Assembly (NCBI RefSeq): GCF_947169445.1
Contig: NZ_CAMVPU010000089.1
Location: 1 to 10,115 of the forward strand
Length of the DNA stretch: 10,115 nt
Source of the DNA: an uncultured Butyrivibrio sp.
GTDB lineage: Bacteria > Bacillota > Clostridia > Lachnospirales > Lachnospiraceae
Direction: 5' to 3'
Of the stretch, positions 1-5,866 are shown piece after piece; the stretch's first letter is position 1; every line of letters starts with the position of its first letter. Below the pieces are notes generated by a model. That model was not told the DNA's origin and did not search any database. It worked only from the letters and a program-made list of their open reading frames with translations. The position numbers and the translations under genes are program-made.

Positions 1-76
1 TTAACCCTTTTTTTCCGGATTAAGATTTGCGTAAGCAGGTAAATAAAAATATCAAACAGGAAAGAGAGGTTCTCAA

Positions 77-1990
77 ATGTATTATTCAAGTGGTAACTAT
101 GAGGCTTTTGCAAGACCAAGAAAGCCAATAAATGTTGAAGAAAAATCTGCGTACATTATCGGATCAGGACTTGCTGCCCTATCTGCTGCTTGCTTTCTTG
201 TGAGGGATGGGCAGATGGATGGCAAACATATCCATATTTTAGAAAAGGATCCTGTTGCCGGCGGAGCATGTGATGGTATGTATATCAATGATATTGGATA
301 TGTGATGCGTGGTGGAAGGGAAATGGATAATCACTTTGAGTGCATGTGGGATCTGTTCAGATCAATTCCCTCGATAGAAACAGAAGGAGTCAGTGTACTT
401 GATGAATATTACTGGCTAAACAAAGATGATCCTAACTATTCCCTTTGCAGAGCTACGGAGAACAGAGGAAAGGATGCTCATACTGATAAGAAATTTGGAC
501 TATCAGACAAGGGAGCTTCACAGCTCATGAAGTTGTATCTGACTCCTGATGAGGATCTGTACAATAAGAAGATAACGGATGTTTTTGATGACGAAGTACT
601 TGACTCAAATTTCTGGATGTATTGGAGAACCATGTTTGCTTTTGAAAACTGGCATAGTGCATTGGAAATGAAGCTGTATATGCACAGATTTGTTCACCAT
701 ATAGGAGGGCTTCCTGATTTCACAGCACTTCGTTTTACAAGATACAACCAATATGAATCAATGATCCTTCCCATGGTAAGGTATCTGGAAAGCTTTGATG
801 TACAGTTTCATTTTGGAACAAAGGTAAACAATGTAATCTTTGAGAAAAACGGCGAGAAGAAAACAGCCACGCAGATAGAGATAACTGTGAATGGTAAGAA
901 CGATGTGATAGGACTGACTGAAAACGACCTTGTATTTATAACAAATGGAGGGTGTGTTGAGAACTCAACAATTGGAAGTCAGGATGAGCCTGCAAAGTTC
1001 AACAAAGAAATAAAGCCTGGTGGTGGCTGGGACATGTGGAAAAAGATTGCGGCCCAGGATGCTTCATTTGGCAAACCTGATAAATTCTGCCACGAACCTG
1101 AACTGACAAACTGGATGAGTGCAACAGTAACAACTCTGGACGATAAGGTTATTCCTTACATAAAGAAAATATGTAAAAGAGATCCTTTCTCAGGCGGAGT
1201 TGTAACAGGCGGAATAGTGACCTGCAGAGACTCTTCATGGCTTCTTAGCTGGACTATCAACAGGCAGCCACAGTTCAGAAACCAGCCTAAGGATCAGTGC
1301 CTTGTCTGGGTATACAGTCTGTTTACAGACAGACCTGGTGATTATGTGAAAAAGCCAATGAGAAGCTGCACAGGTAAAGAGATATGCATGGAGTGGTTGT
1401 ATCATCTTGGAGTTCCTGAGAACGAAATCAAGGAACTTGCGGAGAAGAGCTGTAATACAGTGCCTGTAATGATGCCCTATGTAACGGCATTCTTTATGCC
1501 AAGACAGGCTGGAGACAGACCTGATGTCGTTCCGAAGGGAGCTGTCAACTTCGCATTTCTGGGACAGTTTGCAGAGACAAAGAGAGATACGATATTTACT
1601 ACGGAATACTCCATAAGAACAGGAATGGAGGCAGTATATACGCTTCTTGATATAGAAAGAGCTGTTCCGGAAGTATGGGGAAGCACATATGACATCAGAG
1701 ACCTGCTTAAGGCTACCGTAGCACTAAGAGACGGAAAAGCTATAAATGATGGCAGTCTTGGACCTGTCGCTGACGTGGCAATAGCAGCAGTGTTGTCAAA
1801 GATTCATGGGACAGAAATTGAAAAACTTCTAAGACGCTATGGCGTGACAGACCCTTCAAAGCAGCAAAATCCGGTTATAAAGAGCATAGATAAAGCAAAA
1901 GAGAATAAGTCAAAGGTCGGAGCCATAGCAGGAGGGGCAGCAGCTCTTGTGATTACAGGGAAAATCATTAAAAGAATCAAGGGTAGATAA
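77..1990 (+). CDS. ohyA: Oleate hydratase (MCRA family), copy 1, with hydrophobic C-terminal tail
   Basis: FAD-dependent hydratase of the 'myosin-cross-reactive antigen' family. It adds water to the cis-9 double bond of oleate, and usually linoleate, giving 10-hydroxy fatty acids in the cytosol or at the inner membrane face. Seen: an N-terminal nucleotide-binding segment at residues 26-40 with G29-S-G31-L-A-A34 (the third Gly of GxGxxG is Ala), R78-G-G-R-E82-M, and Y201 after EMKL. R78, E82 and Y201 fall at the numbers I recall for the catalytic or FAD-contact residues of the staphylococcal enzyme. It is 637 residues long; copy 2 has 597. The extra ~45 residues end in a 17-18 residue hydrophobic stretch (about 614-631) between KSK and KRIKGR, a possible membrane anchor. 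No signal peptide. The start is set by GAGAGG at 64-69, 7 nt before the ATG. The radical SAM gene follows after 33 bp, probably co-transcribed. Confident on family; activity is inferred from residue conservation. Confidence 0.95.
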   Translation: MYYSSGNYEAFARPRKPINVEEKSAYIIGSGLAALSAACFLVRDGQMDGKHIHILEKDPVAGGACDGMYINDIGYVMRGGREMDNHFECMWDLFRSIPSIETEGVSVLDEYYWLNKDDPNYSLCRATENRGKDAHTDKKFGLSDKGASQLMKLYLTPDEDLYNKKITDVFDDEVLDSNFWMYWRTMFAFENWHSALEMKLYMHRFVHHIGGLPDFTALRFTRYNQYESMILPMVRYLESFDVQFHFGTKVNNVIFEKNGEKKTATQIEITVNGKNDVIGLTENDLVFITNGGCVENSTIGSQDEPAKFNKEIKPGGGWDMWKKIAAQDASFGKPDKFCHEPELTNWMSATVTTLDDKVIPYIKKICKRDPFSGGVVTGGIVTCRDSSWLLSWTINRQPQFRNQPKDQCLVWVYSLFTDRPGDYVKKPMRSCTGKEICMEWLYHLGVPENEIKELAEKSCNTVPVMMPYVTAFFMPRQAGDRPDVVPKGAVNFAFLGQFAETKRDTIFTTEYSIRTGMEAVYTLLDIERAVPEVWGSTYDIRDLLKATVALRDGKAINDGSLGPVADVAIAAVLSKIHGTEIEKLLRRYGVTDPSKQQNPVIKSIDKAKENKSKVGAIAGGAAALVITGKIIKRIKGR

Positions 1991-2023
1991 TACTGAAAGT
2001 TTTAATAGAAAGGAAAAAATAAA

Positions 2024-3409
2024 ATGGGTATCGTTATAAAGCATTCTGCAGAGAGACTTGCGTTTGAAGGAGCACTTGATGCAGCTGTACATAGGCTGGA
2101 CAGAGATCCCAATGAGGGATATCTGAAGATTATTGACCTTATTCAAAGGGTTCTTGGAGATGCATGGCCGGATTATGCATATGACAATCTAAGAGAAGCA
2201 TTCTCGGGGGATGGAAAATGGAAGCTGTTTTTTGACAACCTACTCCAAACTGCTGACAGGGAGTATCTCAGAGGATTGTTTATGGCATTTGGTTTTGAAG
2301 GAGCTTTTTGCGGATTTCACAGGACCAAAGAAGTGGGGAAAAAGCTTGGAGTACATGTTCCATGGGTAATCCTTTTTGATCCTACCAGTGCTTGCAATCT
2401 TCACTGCACCGGATGTTGGGCGGCTGAATATGAAAAACAGTGTAATCTGTCCTTTGAGGATATGGACAGACTGGTCAGCGAAGGCAAAGAGCTTGGGATT
2501 CATGCATACGTGATGACCGGTGGGGAGCCTCTTGTGAGGAAAAATGATATTGTACGCCTTGCAGAAAAGCACAATGATTGTGGATTCATGATCTTTACAA
2601 ATGGAACCCTGGTTGATCAGAAGTTCTGTGAAGATATAAAGAGAGTTAAGAACATAGTGCTTTCACTCAGCATCGAGGGGGATGAGAAGGCAACGGATTC
2701 CAGACGTGGTGAGGGGACATTCAGGAAGATAATGAACGCTATGGATCTTCTGAGGAGCAACGGACTTGTATACGGAACATCTATCTGCTATACAGCATAC
2801 AATTGCATGGCAGTTACTTCAGACCAGTTCTACGACTTCCTGATTGATAAAGGGGTGGCTTTCTCATGGTATTTCCATTACATGCCTGTCGGAATGGATG
2901 CTTCAGAAGAACTGATCCCTTCTCCCGAGCAGAGAGCTTATATGTATCGCAGAATACGGGAAATCAGGGCATTTAAAGGCGGCAAGCCAATTTTTTGCAT
3001 GGATTTCCAAAATGATGGAGAGTTTGTTGGAGGATGCATCGCAGGAGGTAAGTACTATTGCCATGTTAATCCAAATGGTGATGTTGAACCTTGTGTATTT
3101 ATCCATTATTCCGGAGCGAATATACACGACATGACTTTAGTAGAATGTCTTAAGCAGCCACTTTTCAGGGCATATCAAAAGGGACAGCCTTTTAATGACA
3201 ATCCTCTAAGACCTTGTCCGATGCTGGAAAATCCTGAGAAATTAAGGGCAATCATAGAAGAAACAGGAGCAAAGAGCACTGATATGATCAGCCCTGAGAG
3301 CTGTGAACATCTATGCGCAAAATGTGACAGATATGCAGAACACTGGACCCCTGTTGCAGAGAAGCTTGCTGGAACTAATAAAAGGAAGAGTAGTGAAAAG
3401 ACTGCTTGA
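2024..3409 (+). CDS. Radical SAM protein with SPASM-like C-terminal cysteine cluster
   Basis: Radical S-adenosylmethionine enzyme of unknown substrate, 461 residues. Seen: a ~115-residue N-terminal region without recognisable motif, then the cluster motif C124-NLH-C128-TG-C131 (CX3CX2C) and the SAM-binding GGEP at 166-169. The C-terminal third has cysteines at 325, 338, 346, 357, 398, 427, 431 and 434, with a 'NPNGDVEPC' block at 349-357. That pattern is typical of SPASM/twitch domains that hold one or two auxiliary 4Fe-4S clusters. Many relatives modify peptides, but no precursor peptide is visible nearby. The neighbours are instead an oleate hydratase (33 bp upstream) and a cardiolipin synthase fragment (9 bp downstream), so a lipid or cell-envelope substrate is plausible; this is inference only. 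The ribosome binding site AGAAAGGA at 2007-2014 supports the start. The protein is soluble, with no membrane segments and a lysine-rich end. Confidence 0.9.
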   Translation: MGIVIKHSAERLAFEGALDAAVHRLDRDPNEGYLKIIDLIQRVLGDAWPDYAYDNLREAFSGDGKWKLFFDNLLQTADREYLRGLFMAFGFEGAFCGFHRTKEVGKKLGVHVPWVILFDPTSACNLHCTGCWAAEYEKQCNLSFEDMDRLVSEGKELGIHAYVMTGGEPLVRKNDIVRLAEKHNDCGFMIFTNGTLVDQKFCEDIKRVKNIVLSLSIEGDEKATDSRRGEGTFRKIMNAMDLLRSNGLVYGTSICYTAYNCMAVTSDQFYDFLIDKGVAFSWYFHYMPVGMDASEELIPSPEQRAYMYRRIREIRAFKGGKPIFCMDFQNDGEFVGGCIAGGKYYCHVNPNGDVEPCVFIHYSGANIHDMTLVECLKQPLFRAYQKGQPFNDNPLRPCPMLENPEKLRAIIEETGAKSTDMISPESCEHLCAKCDRYAEHWTPVAEKLAGTNKRKSSEKTA

Positions 3410-3418
3410 GATAACGGT

Positions 3419-3937
3419 GTGCGGATGAAGAAAGAGAAATATAAGGGACTGCTGCAGCGCATCAATACCAAACTTGGAATATTAAAGTGTGTCATATACG
3501 CACTTTTGTTGATAGCACAGGTTTGGTACATAGTCTTAACTGTGCTTAGACTCCAAACGAGATCTCCCTGGGTTCTTACAATAACTCCCTATGTTGCTGT
3601 AGCAGTCTCCTTATATATATACTCCAGGCAATCAAATTCTTCGTTCAGGATAATGTGGATACTTCTTATAAGCGCATTCCCAATTCTGGGAGTGTGTTTA
3701 TATCTGCTGGCAGGAAGGCAATCCGCAACAAAAAGAATAGGTGAAAGGTTTAATGAGTCAGAGGAAAAGAATTTAGAGTATCTTCCCGAGGACAGAGCTG
3801 CTTTGGAAAAGTTTCAGGCGGAAAATAAAGACCATTATGGTCAGGCATATTATCTTTCACATTATGCAAGCAAACCAATCAAGCAAGTGTTAACTGATAT
3901 TACTACAGATATCTGCCCCTTATACCAAAACCTTTAG
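3419..3937 (+). pseudogene. cls: Cardiolipin synthase, N-terminal fragment without catalytic HKD domains
   Basis: The 172-residue frame matches only the front of clostridial cardiolipin synthases, which usually have about 500 residues. Seen: two or three membrane segments (about 22-45, 52-69 and 77-98), the last being the PLDc_N-type stretch 'FPILGVCLYLLAGR' (87-100), followed by the charged linker. Resemblance continues to about residue 161 ('TDIT'), just where the first phospholipase D domain should begin, then stops; a TAG follows at 3935-3937. Neither HxKxxxxD motif is present and the other frames do not restore them, so this is a 3' deletion rather than a simple frameshift. The start is GTG 3419 or ATG 3425; neither has a good ribosome binding site, so coupling to the radical SAM gene 9 bp upstream is likely. 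The intact enzyme makes cardiolipin from phosphatidylglycerol in the membrane; this remnant cannot. A residual function as a small membrane protein cannot be excluded. Confidence 0.8.
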
Positions 3938-3973
3938 ATTCTAAAATTCGTATTAAAATATAGGATAGATACA

Positions 3974-4234
3974 ATGGATTTTGACGTTTTAGGAATCAAA
4001 ATTACACAATTCGAGTGGGGAAATGATTTAGTGATAAAGGGAAAAAGAAGTTATGATTTTCCGGTGATTACATTTTTCAATGCATCGTTCATTGGTGGAA
4101 TCATGAATGCAAAAGGAAATGAAATATTATGCGTTGAATTTTTGGGGAAGAGTTTTTATAAGATTCGATATCGTGATGTAGAATGCGATACTATTCTTAC
4201 AGCAGAACGATACGAGAGAGAGATAAATAACTAG
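3974..4234 (+). CDS. Hypothetical 86-residue protein
   Basis: I do not recognise this protein. It is 86 residues long, soluble, without signal peptide or membrane segment, and alternates hydrophobic and charged residues in a way that suggests mainly beta strands, with a short helical, charged end ('TAERYEREINN'). It has two cysteines (near residues 48 and 69) and no metal-binding motif. The ATG has a weak AGGAT at 3962-3966, 7 nt upstream. It begins 36 bp after the broken cardiolipin synthase and ends 16 bp before the TVP38-type frame, so it may be co-transcribed with the latter. Codons are AT-rich like the next gene and unlike the ohyA-radical SAM pair, by eye. It may be a genuine small gene or the tail of something larger that lost its front when the cls gene was cut. 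Confidence 0.5.
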   Translation: MDFDVLGIKITQFEWGNDLVIKGKRSYDFPVITFFNASFIGGIMNAKGNEILCVEFLGKSFYKIRYRDVECDTILTAERYEREINN

Positions 4235-4250
4235 TATATTTAGATATATT

Positions 4251-4943
4251 TTGTGGGAGGGATGCAATATAAACAGAAAACATAAAAGGATTATGAGCTT
4301 TGTCCGTATTGTATCTTTGACTGCATTGGTTGGAGTGATAATATATGTGGCAGTAAGTCTGAAGACTAATCCAGAATTGTCCTCATCTGATAATATAGTG
4401 AAGCTTGTTTCTTCAAATCCTATTATTGCCGTGCTTCAATTTGTTCTGTTGTATATGTTAAAGGGAATCAGCATGGTGTTTCCGTCCGCCGTACTAAACA
4501 TTGCTACGGGAATGGTTTTTGATTTCCCTTTCTCTGCATTGATAAGTGGACTAGGCATACTTGTGGAATATGTCATGATGTATGTAGTTGGTAGATTCCT
4601 TGGAATAGATATTGTTGAAGGACTAAAGCAAAAATATCCAATTATTAATAAAATAGATACATTTCAAAGTCATAATGGTTTTTATATAAGTTTTATTATT
4701 CGAATTATGGGGGTTGTGTCTTATGATGTTGCAAGCATTTATTTAGGTGCTTCAGGTATAAAATTTGGAGATTTCATTTTGGGAAGTATGTGTGGGGCTT
4801 CTCTTAATATTTTCATAGATGGACTGTTTGGAGAATATCTTTTTAATCCATTGAGTTGGCAGTTATGGGCAGTAGTAGTTATCAGAGGCGCTGTAATAGC
4901 ACTGACAATAATAATTAGGATACGTATAAGAAAAAATGAATGA
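4251..4943 (+). CDS. TVP38/TMEM64-family (VTT domain) integral membrane protein
   Basis: Integral membrane protein of the DedA/TVP38 superfamily (SNARE-associated, VTT domain), 230 residues from TTG 4251. Seen: a first membrane helix at about 16-37, one at 56-75, the VTT core at 77-118 (FPSA...ATG...VVGRFLG), its second half at 148-183 with the conserved-type R151 and a Gly-rich end, and a last helix at 204-224 followed by RIRIRKNE. Family members are linked to lipid scrambling or transport and envelope homeostasis; the substrate here is unknown. The start is uncertain. A strong GGGAGG (4255-4260) sits 8 nt before an ATA codon at 4269 that would begin I/M-N-R-K-H-K. TTG 4251 would overlap that site, and ATG 4293 has AAGGA only 3 nt upstream. 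AT-rich codons. A long-loop terminator-like repeat follows. Confidence 0.8.
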   Translation: MWEGCNINRKHKRIMSFVRIVSLTALVGVIIYVAVSLKTNPELSSSDNIVKLVSSNPIIAVLQFVLLYMLKGISMVFPSAVLNIATGMVFDFPFSALISGLGILVEYVMMYVVGRFLGIDIVEGLKQKYPIINKIDTFQSHNGFYISFIIRIMGVVSYDVASIYLGASGIKFGDFILGSMCGASLNIFIDGLFGEYLFNPLSWQLWAVVVIRGAVIALTIIIRIRIRKNE

Positions 4944-4994
4944 GAATACAATTATATGCTTTAGTAGCAATGTCATTAGAGTGTATTCTTTTTT
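4943..4994 (+). terminator. Possible terminator after the TVP38-type gene
   Basis: AGAATACA (4943-4950) and TGTATTCT (4982-4989) form perfect 8-bp arms, followed directly by five more T residues (4990-4994). The 31-nt loop can itself fold a small TGCT/AGCA hairpin. The repeat overlaps the TGA stop and is followed by the promoter of the TetR gene, which is where a terminator would be expected. The long loop makes this weaker than a classic intrinsic terminator. Confidence 0.4.
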
Positions 4995-5043
4995 GTTATG
5001 TTTTCATTTGCAGTTGAATCTTTTCTTAGATATTTGGAGAAAT

Positions 5044-5071
5044 TTGTGGATTGGCGTTATGATGGTATAAA
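5044..5071 (+). promoter_or_regulatory. Probable promoter of the TetR-family gene
   Basis: TTGTGG (5044-5049) is followed after 16 bp by TATAAA (5066-5071), with TGG directly before it, giving an extended -10 (TGnTATAAA). Transcription would start near 5078, about 16 nt before the ATG, just leaving room for the ribosome binding site. Read from sequence only. Confidence 0.45.
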
Positions 5072-5093
5072 ATAAGCAAAGGGGAAAAGGAGT

Positions 5094-5666
5094 ATGAGCA
5101 AAACAACTACAAAGCTTGCTATCGCATTTGCTTTTAAGGAATTGTTATTAGAGAAGCCGCTGGATAAAATAACAGTGAATGATATTACCGAAAAGTGTGA
5201 GATGAACCGTCAGACATTTTATTATCATTTTCATGATATTTTAGAACTCACTGAATGGATCTGTGAGGAAGATGCAGAGCGGGCATTAAAGGAAAATAGA
5301 ACTTATGATACCTGGCAGGAAGGATTTCTGTCTATCTTTGACATGATAAAGAAAGATAAAGCTTTCATTATAAACATTTATCGTAATGTTCCTAAGGACT
5401 ACCTATACCGATATTTGTACAGAGTTACATATCAGCTTCTATACGGTGTGATAGAAGAAACAGAAGAAGGAATGATTGTCAGAGAAGAGGACAAGGTCTT
5501 TATTGCAAATTTTTACAAGTATGGGTTTGTGGGTCTTGTAGTGGAATGGATTGAAGGTGGAATGAAGGAAGACCCAAAAGTGATTATAGAAAGACTAAAT
5601 TCCCTGATTCAGGGTACATTTTCCCATGCACTGAATAATGCCAAGTTAAACAAAAAAGAGCTTTAA
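5094..5666 (+). CDS. TetR-family transcriptional regulator, likely local regulator of the second oleate hydratase
   Basis: One-component repressor-type regulator of 190 residues, normal for TetR/AcrR proteins. Seen: the N-terminal DNA-binding domain at about 8-54, with the helix-turn-helix at 27-46 (TVNDI...CEMNRQTFYYHF), the highly typical TetR recognition region. The rest is a helical ligand/dimer domain resembling the clostridial 'TetR_C_8' (DhaS-like) type. GGGGAAAAGGAG (5081-5092) precedes the ATG; the G-rich left half gives the better spacing of about 8 nt. The gene ends in two tandem hairpins, and the second oleate hydratase starts 200 bp downstream on the same strand, with an inverted repeat in its leader. 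By analogy with other fatty acid-sensing TetR proteins it may release DNA on binding unsaturated fatty acids or a hydroxy product. The ligand and target are inference. Confidence 0.9.
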   Translation: MSKTTTKLAIAFAFKELLLEKPLDKITVNDITEKCEMNRQTFYYHFHDILELTEWICEEDAERALKENRTYDTWQEGFLSIFDMIKKDKAFIINIYRNVPKDYLYRYLYRVTYQLLYGVIEETEEGMIVREEDKVFIANFYKYGFVGLVVEWIEGGMKEDPKVIIERLNSLIQGTFSHALNNAKLNKKEL

Positions 5667-5679
5667 AATTATAAATCAT

Positions 5680-5709
5680 AATACGACAAACAATGCATTT
5701 TGTCGTATT
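5680..5709 (+). terminator. First hairpin after the TetR gene (terminator or palindromic site)
   Basis: AATACGACAAA (5680-5690) and TTTGTCGTATT (5699-5709) are perfect 11-bp arms around an 8-nt loop, starting 14 nt after the stop codon. Two T residues follow, and the A/T-rich outer stem can act as part of the U tract in either direction. It may be a weak bidirectional terminator. As a 30-bp palindrome it could also bind a regulator. Confidence 0.5.
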
Positions 5710-5726
5710 TTAAATCAATGAAAAGA

Positions 5727-5759
5727 GACTGTCGTGAAATATGACAGTCCTTTGTTTTT
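5727..5759 (+). terminator. Intrinsic terminator of the TetR gene
   Basis: GACTGTC (5727-5733) pairs with GACAGTC (5743-5749); the stem can extend to 9 bp with one G-U pair and a 5-nt loop. It is followed by CTTTGTTTTT (5750-5759). This is the classic form of a Rho-independent terminator, of a GACTGTC/GACAGTC type common in clostridia. It separates the TetR gene from the second oleate hydratase, which must then have its own promoter. Confidence 0.75.
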
Positions 5760-5764
5760 GCTCA

Positions 5765-5793
5765 TTTTTATTCTTCTTTTTTGTCAATATACT
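5765..5793 (+). promoter_or_regulatory. Candidate promoter of oleate hydratase copy 2
   Basis: TATACT (5788-5793) is a good -10 element; the -35 at 17 bp spacing is only TTTTTA (5765-5770). TTGTCA (5781-5786) is a better -35 sequence, but I see no convincing -10 at 16-18 bp from it. A promoter is expected here because a terminator lies just upstream. With TATACT, transcription starts near 5800, upstream of the inverted repeat at 5816-5836. Confidence 0.35.
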
Positions 5794-5815
5794 AAGCACA
5801 TAGAAACTACTAACG

Positions 5816-5836
5816 ACCTAAATAAAGAGTTTAGGT
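5816..5836 (+). promoter_or_regulatory. Candidate TetR-type operator upstream of oleate hydratase copy 2
   Basis: ACCTAAA (5816-5822), a 7-bp spacer and TTTAGGT (5830-5836) form a perfect inverted repeat of 21 bp, a size usual for TetR-family operators. It lies between the likely promoter and the ribosome binding site (AAAGGAG, 5851-5857), where a bound dimer would block initiation or elongation. No T tract follows, so it is unlikely to be a terminator. I did not find the same repeat upstream of the TetR gene or in the 76 bp before copy 1. Confidence 0.5.
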
Positions 5837-5866
5837 TATAGAAACAAAGAAAAGGAGTGTGTTTTT

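Noticed and set aside
27..55. Possible promoter TTGCGT-N17-TATCAA before oleate hydratase copy 1
   Set aside because: Both hexamers are weak and the predicted start would fall almost on the ribosome binding site; only 76 bp of upstream DNA is available, so the real promoter may lie outside the window.
2024..3409. Radical SAM gene as a tail-to-tail membrane-spanning lipid synthase
   Set aside because: Tempting because of the lipid neighbours, but I see no motif beyond the general radical SAM and SPASM-like features to support it, and the context after the CX3CX2C motif (WAAEY) does not match what I recall of those enzymes.
3930..3950. CCTTTAGATTCTAAAATTCG at the cls break, which looks a little like an IS1380 left end
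   Set aside because: It has extra bases within the CCTAGATT core and no transposase sequence lies beside it; chance resemblance in AT-rich DNA is more likely.
5781..5813. TTGTCA with TACTAA as promoter of oleate hydratase copy 2
   Set aside because: Spacing is 21 bp, outside the usual 16-18; TATACT at 5788-5793 is the better -10, although its -35 is weak.
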